Assembly: GCA_946408315.1 (NCBI GenBank)
Contig: CAMJRV010000140.1
Location: forward strand, 1-6,445
DNA: 6,445 nucleotides
Direction of reading: 5' to 3'
Origin: an uncultured Bacillota bacterium
GTDB lineage: Bacteria > Bacillota > Clostridia > Peptostreptococcales > Anaerovoracaceae
The notes below the pieces were generated by a model. The model saw nothing but the letters and a program-made list of their open reading frames with translations, ran no database searches and was not told the origin of the DNA. Shown piece after piece: positions 1 to 5,840 of this stretch; within the stretch, counting starts at the first letter, position 1, and each line of letters opens with the position of its first letter. Made by a program: the position numbers and the translations under genes.

Positions 1-552
1 AACGGCTACCTTTATTTTGGAGTACAGCATTTCTTCGTTCAATTGATTTCCGTACACTTCCCCTATGATCCGGTAGCCGCCGGATTCGTATGTAAGGCTC
101 GCATTTTTCGGCTCGATGATCTTTGTCGCGTCTCTGCAGATCAGCTTGTCATATCTGTTTCGGAGCAGGCTTTCGTCGCAGGTGAACGCCCGCTCAAACC
201 TCAGCGAATCATGCTGAAGCAGCGATACGATCCAGAATGTCCTGTTCTGCCGATCCTTGCAGGCGCTGCCACCGTGCAGGGGATTGAGTTTTAATTCGAT
301 TTCGGAGCCTGTGATCTGTTCATTGACATTGCCTCTTTCCTTCAGGACGAGCGTATAGACGGCCGCCCGGTTCGCCAGCCTTCTGTCCGCTTCTTCCTCT
401 GTCAGCCAGGCAGTGCCGACTCCATTGATTACTGTTCCCGGATAAAAGTGAGTCCTGAAATACAGGGAAGAGAGCAGAAAAAACACAGCGATGAGCAGCG
501 CGGTGAAAGCGATGAAATAGTACGGCCTGTGTAGTCTTTTATTTCCTGGCAT
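1..552 (-). CDS. Membrane-anchored YoaR-like / PG_binding_4 cell-wall protein, N-terminal part (cut by window edge)
   Basis: An open frame of 184 codons without a stop runs from an ATG at 552 down to position 1, so the C-terminal part is outside the window. Residues 1-10 are basic (MPGNKRLHRP), residues about 11-32 form one hydrophobic membrane segment, and the rest is predicted to be extracytoplasmic. After the membrane segment comes FYPGTVINGV (36-45), followed by an acidic helix (LTEEEADRRL), the pattern I know from the N-terminus of proteins with PG_binding_4 domains. The stretch near residues 148-184, with a Y..GGYRIIGEVYGNQL pattern, fits the same domain. Such proteins usually end in a YkuD L,D-transpeptidase or VanW domain and act on or bind peptidoglycan; which one applies cannot be seen. 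An AGGGG element lies 10 nt before the ATG but only 4 nt before an in-frame GTG at 558, so the start could be two codons earlier. It is divergent from the MocR-like gene and has no visible link to arginine metabolism. Confidence 0.75.
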   Translation of the reverse strand, partial: MPGNKRLHRPYYFIAFTALLIAVFFLLSSLYFRTHFYPGTVINGVGTAWLTEEEADRRLANRAAVYTLVLKERGNVNEQITGSEIELKLNPLHGGSACKDRQNRTFWIVSLLQHDSLRFERAFTCDESLLRNRYDKLICRDATKIIEPKNASLTYESGGYRIIGEVYGNQLNEEMLYSKIKVAV

Positions 553-641
553 GCGCACGTTTCCCCTCTCGACTATCAGATTTAATCTCTCACTCGAATT
601 CTATCGTTCGGCGGATAAAATTATGCTTTAATTTTCGTTAC

Positions 642-686
642 CGTTCGCAGCCAAACGCCAGCCCTGCCGGATTGTGGGCTGCAACG
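642..686. repeat. Inverted repeat upstream of the MocR-like gene's promoter
   Basis: Arms CGTTcGCAGCC (642-652) and GGCTGCAACG (677-686) are complementary over 10 bp with a single bulged C, around a 24-nt GC-rich loop. The element lies about 36 bp upstream of the -35 box of the regulator gene and between the two divergent genes. No T-tract follows on either strand, so an intrinsic terminator is unlikely. An operator is possible, for instance for autoregulation, but this rests on position alone. Confidence 0.4.
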
Positions 687-721
687 AATCTTCATCACGC
701 GTGTGTAATTTTTTGGAAAAG

Positions 722-750
722 TTGACAAACAGAAAGAAAAGGAATATATT
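722..750 (+). promoter_or_regulatory. Strong sigma-A-type promoter of the MocR-like regulator
   Basis: A perfect -35 box TTGACA (722-727) is separated by exactly 17 bp from TATATT (745-750), a 5/6 match to the -10 consensus. Transcription would begin near 756-758, leaving an RNA leader of only about 20 nt before the ATG at 776 or about 37 nt before the ATG at 794. This placement shows that the longer in-frame reading from a GTG at 674 is not the real protein, because it would begin upstream of the promoter. Confidence 0.8.
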
Positions 751-793
751 CTTGTTGACTGAGGGAACATCTTTTATGGCCGAGGTAATACCT

Positions 794-2293
794 ATGGATA
801 TTAAGATCAGGCACCATACCCAGACTCCGATTTATTTGCAAATCGTTAACCAGATCAAAGAGATGATTATCAAAGGCGAAATCACCGATGGTTTCGTATT
901 GCCTTCAGAAAGGGCCATGGCGAAGTACCTGAACGTCCACAGAAATACCGTCATCAAAGCTTATATGGAGCTGAAGGCGGAGGAATTTCTCGAGTCTTCT
1001 CAGGGAAAAGGCTACCGGGTATCCTATCAGAGCGACGCAGTGGAAAGTCCCGGTCGAAAAACCGTGATCGCATGGCAAAGCCTGATCAAGGAAGAATACC
1101 TGGACCTGAAGATCACCTTTGACGATCTCTTCACGAAATCCTATTCTTCCAATAATATCTCCTTTGCAGGAGGCATCGCCTCGACAGAGGAATATGGCAA
1201 AGAGGACCTTGCCCTGATCCTGAACGATATCATCGTATCCGACAATGCAGAAGCCTACTCCTATACCCCCTATCAGGGAAATCAGCACCTCCGTCAGAAT
1301 ATCGCCAACTTAATGCTGTCCAAGGGAATTAAAGCGAAGCCGGGAGAGATCCAGATCCTTCAGGAAACGAACCAGGCGCTGGATTACCTGGCCGCACTCC
1401 TCATCAAACCCGGCGACGTGGTGATTACCGAAGAACCCGTATCTCCCGACGTTTACAGGACCTTCGCTCTGGCAGGCGGGAAAGTCGTTACCGTGCCTAT
1501 GGACGAGGAAGGAATCATCTGCGACAGTCTCGAATCACTGATCTTGAAATACAAGCCGAAATTTATCTATGTCAATCCGGACTTTCAGAACCCGACCGGA
1601 ACCGTTATGAGTCTGAACAGGAGAAAAGCCCTCCTGAGCTTATCCTGCAAGTATAAATTACCGGTCATTGAAGAGGACGCTTCTTCGGAAATCCGGTTTG
1701 AAGGCGTTCGGATCCCATCCCTCAAAGCCCTGGACAAGGGAAACAACGTCATCTTCATCTATTCCTTTGCCCTCACCTTTGCGCCTGGAATCAGAATGGC
1801 CTTCGTGCTCGCCGACAAAACCCTGATCAAAAGCCTGAGCTATATCGTTTCCATCCGTCTGATCAGTCTCGACAGCATCTCTCAAAAGCTGCTCAGCAGC
1901 TATATCGAAAAAGGAATTTATCAGCGAAATCTCAGAAATATCTGTGCGGACTATAAGGAAAAACGCGATCTGATGTGTGCCTGCCTCGACGAGGCGCAGG
2001 ATTTGGGATTGGAATTTCAAAGACCTGCCGGGGGCGTTTATCTCTGGTGCAAGTTGGCTCCCGACATGGATTTTCACCGGATGTATCTAAAAGCAACGGA
2101 AAAGGGCGTCTCCTTCATACCGGGCAACGTGTTCTACTTGAAGGGTTCCAAAGGAGACAGCTATATCCGGCTGAATTTCTCCTACCCCAGCAAGCTGCAG
2201 ATCGAAAAGGGAATTAAAATTCTCACCGATGCCATCCGGGAGAGCAAGTGCTGCACTTCCCAGCTGGATATAGAACAAATAGATGTAGAATAG
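794..2293 (+). CDS. MocR/PdxR-like transcriptional regulator (GntR winged helix plus aminotransferase fold) lacking the PLP lysine
   Basis: This is a 499-residue protein if started at ATG 794, close to the usual MocR length. Residues 1 to about 75 form a GntR winged helix (PIYLQIVNQIK, then LPSERAMAKYLNVHRNTVIKAY, wing GKGYRVSY). Residues from about 115 form a fold-type I aminotransferase domain with the conserved NPTG (266-269), PG.R after the active site, and R459 in IRLNF, which matches the carboxylate-binding arginine. The lysine expected in the SFSKT-type motif is leucine (L327 in SFALTFAPG), so no internal aldimine with PLP can form. Other pocket positions also differ: EEDA (293-296) where EDDY is usual, S217 where EPTY has tyrosine, and ETNQ (191-194) where GSQQ is usual. 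I infer a non-catalytic ligand-sensing domain. GAGGT with 7-nt spacing precedes 794; an alternative ATG at 776 (GAGGG, 10 nt) would add six residues. The arc genes follow in the same direction 236 bp later, suggesting they are its target. Confidence 0.9.
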   Translation: MDIKIRHHTQTPIYLQIVNQIKEMIIKGEITDGFVLPSERAMAKYLNVHRNTVIKAYMELKAEEFLESSQGKGYRVSYQSDAVESPGRKTVIAWQSLIKEEYLDLKITFDDLFTKSYSSNNISFAGGIASTEEYGKEDLALILNDIIVSDNAEAYSYTPYQGNQHLRQNIANLMLSKGIKAKPGEIQILQETNQALDYLAALLIKPGDVVITEEPVSPDVYRTFALAGGKVVTVPMDEEGIICDSLESLILKYKPKFIYVNPDFQNPTGTVMSLNRRKALLSLSCKYKLPVIEEDASSEIRFEGVRIPSLKALDKGNNVIFIYSFALTFAPGIRMAFVLADKTLIKSLSYIVSIRLISLDSISQKLLSSYIEKGIYQRNLRNICADYKEKRDLMCACLDEAQDLGLEFQRPAGGVYLWCKLAPDMDFHRMYLKATEKGVSFIPGNVFYLKGSKGDSYIRLNFSYPSKLQIEKGIKILTDAIRESKCCTSQLDIEQIDVE

Positions 2294-2306
2294 ACGGATA
2301 TAAAGA

Positions 2307-2402
2307 AAACCCCGGTATGCCCCCGTAGAAACCGTAACTCTGATTACCACTTTTATGCGAAGCATATAAAAGTGGCGGTTTCCAAGGGGATACACCCGGT
2401 TT
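2307..2402. repeat. Long nested imperfect palindrome between the regulator gene and arcB
   Basis: Successive arms pair across about 96 bp: AAACC (2307-2311) with GGTTT (2398-2402), GTAT (2315-2318) with ATAC (2390-2393), CCCC (within 2320-2324) with GGGG (2386-2389), GAAACCG (2328-2334) with CGGTTTC (2376-2382), and CCACTTTTAT (2347-2356) with ATAAAAGTGG (2366-2375). One asymmetric insertion (2335-2346) interrupts the inner part. The element begins 14 bp after the regulator's stop codon and has no T-tract directly behind it. It could be a structured RNA leader, a miniature inverted-repeat element, or part of an insertion-sequence end; I do not recognise a known riboswitch class in it. Confidence 0.65.
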
Positions 2403-2439
2403 GGCGTACTGGCACATATCTGTTTGGAGTACTGGCACA
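2400..2439 (+). repeat. Two 17-bp direct repeats, 23-bp period (candidate operator or mobile-element terminal repeats)
   Basis: TTTGGCGTACTGGCACA (2400-2416) and TTTGGAGTACTGGCACA (2423-2439) match at 16 of 17 positions. The 23-bp period is about two helical turns, so both copies face the same side of the DNA. Direct repeats of this kind are typical operators of MocR regulators such as GabR, PdxR and TauR, and the neighbouring gene encodes a MocR protein. Multiple short repeats of similar spacing also occur at the ends of IS21-family elements. The sequence alone does not decide between these. No further copy was found by eye in the regulator's own promoter region. Confidence 0.7.
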
Positions 2440-2474
2440 CGAAGAAATTCGTTTGCTGGTACTTTATTTTTTTT
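2425..2474 (+). terminator. Intrinsic terminator (possible attenuator) upstream of arcB
   Basis: AGTACTGGCA (2428-2437) pairs as RNA with TGCTGGTACT (2454-2463) over 10 bp including two G-U pairs. After one mismatch the stem continues with ACGAA (2439-2443) and TTCGT (2448-2452), closed by a GAAA tetraloop. A run of eight T (2467-2474) follows almost directly. This is a full rho-independent terminator reading toward arcB. It would end the regulator's transcript and insulate arcB, or act as an attenuator for read-through. Its 5' arm lies within the second direct repeat, so the first repeat could compete for the 3' arm. Confidence 0.75.
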
Positions 2475-2487
2475 GCAGCTGTATTAT
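2459..2487 (+). promoter_or_regulatory. Weak candidate promoter of the arc operon
   Basis: TATTAT (2482-2487) is a 5/6 match to a -10 box and lies just downstream of the terminator, with an expected start near 2494 and a leader of about 36 nt. At 17-bp spacing the -35 position reads GTACTT (2459-2464), a poor match. A good -10 with a poor -35 would fit an activator-dependent promoter, with the direct repeats lying at roughly -94 to -55. TATAGT at 2490-2495 is an alternative -10. This is inference from weak motifs. Confidence 0.3.
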
Positions 2488-2529
2488 TTTATAGTTAGAA
2501 GAATGCTTTAGATTAAAAGGAGAAAAGAG

Positions 2530-3519
2530 ATGGCTGTAAATCTAAAAGGAAGAAGCTTCCTGACCCTGATGGATTTTACTCCCGGTGAAATTCGGTACCT
2601 GCTTGATCTGGCTCACGATTTGAAAGCGAAAAAGAGATTGGGAGACCAGACCGAAATGCTGAAAGGCAAAAATATTGTACTGCTGTTTGATAAGACCTCT
2701 ACCAGGACGAGATGCGCCTTTGAGGTGGCTTGTCTGGACGAAGGAGGCCATGTTACATTTCTGGACCCAGGAAGCTCCCAGATGGGTAAAAAAGAGTCTC
2801 TGGAGGATACCGCAAAGGTTCTGGGGAGATTCTTTGACGGAATTGAATACAGAGGATATGAGCAGAAAGTGGTCGAGGACCTGGCACGGCACTCCGGCGT
2901 GCCCGTGTGGAACGGTCTGACCGATGTGGATCATCCGACCCAGATCCTTGCCGACATGATGACGATGGAGGAGCACATGAAAAAGCCTTTGAACCATTCA
3001 AAGGTAGTCTTCTGCGGAGATATCAGAAATAATATGTCTTACGCCTGGATGTACGGCTGTGCCAAGATGGGAATCCACTTTGTCGCATATGGACCGTCCG
3101 AGCTTGAGGTGGATCAGGAAATTGTGGAAAAGGCGAGAGCGGAAGCGGAGCAGACCGGCGGGAAAATCGAGATTGCAAGCACGCCGGACTGTCTGAAGGG
3201 TGCCGACGTGATCTATACCGACGTTTGGGCGTCCATGGGAGAGGAGGCTCAGATCCCGGAAAAGGTCAGACTCATGACCCCTTACAAGGTTACGATGGAC
3301 CTGATCAGGGCGGCGGAAAACCCCGATGTGCTGTTCATGCACTGTCTGCCGGCGTTTCATGATTTTGAAACAAAGATGGCGAAGGAGTGGAAGGAAAAGG
3401 GATACGATATCAGGGAGGTTGAGGACGAAGCTTTCAGAAGCAAGCATTCCGTTGTTTTCGATGAAGCTGAAAACAGAATGCATACGATCAAGGCGATCAT
3501 AGTGGCGACGATTGCATAA
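2530..3519 (+). CDS. arcB: Ornithine carbamoyltransferase, catabolic (arginine deiminase pathway)
   Basis: A 329-residue cytosolic enzyme, the normal length for the family. In this setting it runs catabolically: citrulline plus phosphate gives ornithine and carbamoyl phosphate. The carbamoyl-phosphate site STRTR is at 57-61 and HPTQ at 135-138; the ornithine-binding part shows D231 with the SMG loop (235-237) and HCLPAFHD at 271-278, including the conserved C272. These motifs favour ornithine over putrescine or aspartate as substrate. AGGAG (2518-2522) sits 7 nt before the ATG. It is the first of three co-directional genes, followed after 49 bp by arginine deiminase. The anabolic name argF is possible by sequence family, but the operon with arcA and arcC makes the catabolic role much more likely. 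It is probably controlled by the structured region just upstream. Confidence 0.95.
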   Translation: MAVNLKGRSFLTLMDFTPGEIRYLLDLAHDLKAKKRLGDQTEMLKGKNIVLLFDKTSTRTRCAFEVACLDEGGHVTFLDPGSSQMGKKESLEDTAKVLGRFFDGIEYRGYEQKVVEDLARHSGVPVWNGLTDVDHPTQILADMMTMEEHMKKPLNHSKVVFCGDIRNNMSYAWMYGCAKMGIHFVAYGPSELEVDQEIVEKARAEAEQTGGKIEIASTPDCLKGADVIYTDVWASMGEEAQIPEKVRLMTPYKVTMDLIRAAENPDVLFMHCLPAFHDFETKMAKEWKEKGYDIREVEDEAFRSKHSVVFDEAENRMHTIKAIIVATIA

Positions 3520-3568
3520 TTTCAACTGATGGTCATTACTTTCATTAGAGAAAGGAGTATGTTACACA

Positions 3569-4783
3569 GTGAAAAATATAAGCATTTATTCGGAAATTGG
3601 AAAGCTGAACAGCGTCCTCTTACATAGATTGGGACGCGAAATCGAGGGACTGGTCCCCGATAATTTTGAACGACTGCTGTTTGATGAGATCCCCTATCTC
3701 AAGGTGGCTCAGAGTGAACATGATCGCTTTGCCGAAATTTTGCGGCAAAACGGCGTCGAGGTCCTGTATTTTGCCGATGAGGTGGTAAAGGCTCTCGGGA
3801 CGATGGAGGCCAGAAAGGAGTTTGTCGGGGAATTCCTGCGGGACAGCGATATCTTTTCCCCTCATGCCGTCGAGGCGATGGAGGAATATCTCCTGCAGAT
3901 GACGGAGGCCGAAATGGTGGAAACGATCATCGCAGGCATTAAAAAAGAAGACCTGCATATCCGGAAGTCAAATTCTCTGGCGGATTTTATCAACGAAGAA
4001 TACCCTTACTATACGGACCCCATGCCGAATCTGTATTTTACGAGAGATCCGGGAGCCTGTGTGGGAAATGGGGTCAGCATCCACTGCATGAGAACGAAGG
4101 CGAGAAAGAGAGAAGCTCTCATGCTGAAATACATCCACCTGTATAACAAGGAATTTATGCCGGAGGGTACGGACAAATGGTACGACTATGAGGGCCCCAA
4201 TCCCATCGAGGGAGGGGATATCCTGGTGCTTTCCCCACAGATCGTCGCGATCGGACTGAGCCAGCGGACTTCCGCGGACGCCATTGAAGTCTTTGCCGAA
4301 AGACTGCTGAATCACTCCAACAGCTTCCGCAAAATCCTTGTCTTTGAAATCCCGAAGCGCCGCGCCTTCATGCATCTGGACACCGTATTCACCATGGTGG
4401 ATTACGATAAATTTACGATTCACCCGGAAATCGAAGGCCCGCTGCACATCTATGAGGTTACCCTGGATCGGGATAAGACGCCTGTCTTTAAGAGCAGTAA
4501 GAATGAATTGGAGACGATCCTGAAGAGGGAACTGAAGCTGCCTGCGGTCCAAATGATACGCTGCGGAGGATCGGACCGGATTGCCGCTCAGAGAGAGCAG
4601 TGGAGCGACGCCTCCAATACGCTGGCCATCGCGCCGGGCGTCGTCATCACATACGACAGAAACCATGTGACGAATGAGCTGCTGGATCGGTGCGGAGTGA
4701 AGGTGATGACCATTCCGAGTTCGGAGCTTTCCCGAGGCAGAGGCGGCCCCCGGTGTATGAGCATGCCGATCAACAGAGATTGA
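3569..4783 (+). CDS. arcA: Arginine deiminase
   Basis: A 404-residue enzyme hydrolysing L-arginine to L-citrulline and ammonia, the first step of the ADI pathway, in the cytosol. The length matches bacterial ADIs. Visible active-site elements of the guanidine-modifying superfamily are FTRDP (157-161, with D160), EGGD (214-217, with E214), MHLDTVF (268-274, with H269 and D271), and the C-terminal GRGGPRCMSMP with nucleophile C396. All expected catalytic residues are present, so the enzyme should be active. The start is GTG at 3569. AGGAG (3553-3557) lies 11 nt away, rather far, and the nearer ATG at 3559 is out of frame; translation initiation may therefore be modest. The gene sits between arcB and arcC, with gaps of 49 and 41 bp, consistent with one transcript. 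Confidence 0.97.
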   Translation: MKNISIYSEIGKLNSVLLHRLGREIEGLVPDNFERLLFDEIPYLKVAQSEHDRFAEILRQNGVEVLYFADEVVKALGTMEARKEFVGEFLRDSDIFSPHAVEAMEEYLLQMTEAEMVETIIAGIKKEDLHIRKSNSLADFINEEYPYYTDPMPNLYFTRDPGACVGNGVSIHCMRTKARKREALMLKYIHLYNKEFMPEGTDKWYDYEGPNPIEGGDILVLSPQIVAIGLSQRTSADAIEVFAERLLNHSNSFRKILVFEIPKRRAFMHLDTVFTMVDYDKFTIHPEIEGPLHIYEVTLDRDKTPVFKSSKNELETILKRELKLPAVQMIRCGGSDRIAAQREQWSDASNTLAIAPGVVITYDRNHVTNELLDRCGVKVMTIPSSELSRGRGGPRCMSMPINRD

Positions 4784-4824
4784 GCAAGGAATAGGATAAG
4801 GATAAGAAAAAGAGGAGTATCGAG

Positions 4825-5772
4825 ATGTGTAAAGGAAAGATCGTGATTGCCCTGGGAGGGAATGCCCTCCAGGCCTTCGGCACGCCTCCTACCGCGGAAG
4901 CTCAGTTGGAGGTCGTAAGAAAAACCTGTGACTATATCGGCGAGATCGTTGCCAGCGATTATGAGATTGCCCTCGTTCATGGAAACGGGCCTCAGGTCGG
5001 AAGAATCGTACTGGCGCTGGAGACTGCCAAAGATGTGACTCCCCCGATGCCCTTCGACGTATGCGGTGCGATGAGCCAGGGCTATATCGGATATCATCTG
5101 CAGCAGGCGATGCATGAAGCGCTGATCAAAATCCATAAAGGCCATATTCCGGTGATCACCATCCTGACTCAGATGGTCGTAGATCCGGATGACCAGGCCT
5201 TCCAGAACCCCACGAAACCGATCGGTCCTTTCTATACGGAGGAAGAGGCCAAGGCGATCGCTGCGGAAAAGCATTTTGTGATGAAGGAGGACGCGGGCCG
5301 CGGTTGGCGCCGTGTGGTCGCGTCGCCTCTGCCGCGCCATATCGTGGAGATCGACTCTATTAAGAGACTGTGGGATTCCACCATCGTCGTTTTCGCAGGG
5401 GGCGGCGGCATTCCCGTCGTCGAGCATGAAGACGGCTCTTTCGAAGGCGTTGCGGCGGTGATCGACAAGGACTATGCCGCGGAGCTTCTGGCAGAGCAGG
5501 TTGGCGTCGATACACTGCTGATCCTCACGGAGGTGGAAAAGGTTGCGATCAATTTCAACAAACCGGAGCAGCAGAATTTGGACCACATGACCGTAGAAGA
5601 AGCGGAACGCTACATTGCGGAAGGCCATTTTGCTCCCGGGAGCATGTTCCCCAAGGTGCAGGCTGCCGTGAAATTCGCAAAATCGGGAGAGGGGAGAAGA
5701 GCTATCATCACCTCCCTTTTCAAAGCGGTTGATGCGCTGGACGGGAAGACCGGAACTCATATAACAGCCTAA
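4825..5772 (+). CDS. arcC: Carbamate kinase
   Basis: A 315-residue cytosolic kinase of the amino-acid kinase fold, normal length. It transfers the phosphate of carbamoyl phosphate to ADP, giving ATP, CO2 and ammonia, which is the energy-yielding step of arginine fermentation. The N-terminal glycine-rich motif ALGGNAL (9-15) and VHGNGPQVG (51-59) are present, as are AGGGGIPV (191-198), AVIDKDYAAELLA (211-223) and GSMFPKVQAA (272-281). K131, K215 and K277 fall at the positions of the catalytic lysines described for the Enterococcus enzyme (numbering recalled from memory). AGGAG (4813-4817) stands 7 nt before the ATG. It is the last gene of the arc cluster; a strong terminator begins 27 bp after its stop codon, so no arcD follows in this transcript. 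Confidence 0.97.
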   Translation: MCKGKIVIALGGNALQAFGTPPTAEAQLEVVRKTCDYIGEIVASDYEIALVHGNGPQVGRIVLALETAKDVTPPMPFDVCGAMSQGYIGYHLQQAMHEALIKIHKGHIPVITILTQMVVDPDDQAFQNPTKPIGPFYTEEEAKAIAAEKHFVMKEDAGRGWRRVVASPLPRHIVEIDSIKRLWDSTIVVFAGGGGIPVVEHEDGSFEGVAAVIDKDYAAELLAEQVGVDTLLILTEVEKVAINFNKPEQQNLDHMTVEEAERYIAEGHFAPGSMFPKVQAAVKFAKSGEGRRAIITSLFKAVDALDGKTGTHITA

Positions 5773-5798
5773 AATTAAGCCATATAGAACTCCCTAAA

Positions 5799-5840
5799 AT
5801 GAAAAAACTGGACTCAGTCGACTGAGTCCAGTTTTTTCAT
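5799..5840. terminator. Bidirectional intrinsic terminator, perfect 42-bp palindrome
   Basis: The two 21-bp halves are exact reverse complements. As RNA the core stem is CTGGACTCAG (5808-5817) with CTGAGTCCAG (5822-5831) around a TCGA loop, flanked by six A on one side and six T on the other. Because it is symmetrical, it works for arcC transcripts on the plus strand and for the convergent membrane-protein gene on the minus strand. The last codons of that minus-strand gene and its stop (5814-5816) lie inside the hairpin. Confidence 0.92.

Noticed and set aside
43..294. Plus-strand 83-codon ORF
   Set aside because: It is antisense to the minus-strand cell-wall protein frame, which has a recognisable membrane segment and family pattern; the plus-strand product resembles nothing.
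674..793. N-terminal extension of the MocR-like protein from the GTG at 674
   Set aside because: The extension contains the TTGACA/TATATT promoter, lacks a ribosome binding site at its start, and is not needed for the GntR domain, which begins just after the ATG at 794.
2087..2440. Minus-strand ORFs across the end of the regulator gene and the gap
   Set aside because: They run over the palindrome and the direct repeats and show low-complexity, unrecognisable products; no ribosome binding site was evident.
2410..2476. Sigma-54 promoter suggested by TGGCAC (twice) and TTGCA
   Set aside because: At the required spacing neither TGGCAC is followed by a TTGC element, and the only TTGCA is about 5 nt too far from the nearest GG.
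2294..2529. T-box leader or ArgR (ARG box) site upstream of arcB
   Set aside because: No T-box AGGGTGGNACCGCG-type sequence and no pair of ARG boxes (TNTGNATWWWWATNCANA pattern) is visible.
3968..4666. 232-codon minus-strand ORF opposite arcA
   Set aside because: It is a shadow ORF opposite a gene with intact catalytic motifs.
4588..5760. 390-codon minus-strand ORF opposite arcC
   Set aside because: It is a shadow of the arcC coding strand and the end of arcA; arcC has all carbamate kinase motifs, while the antisense product shows no domain.
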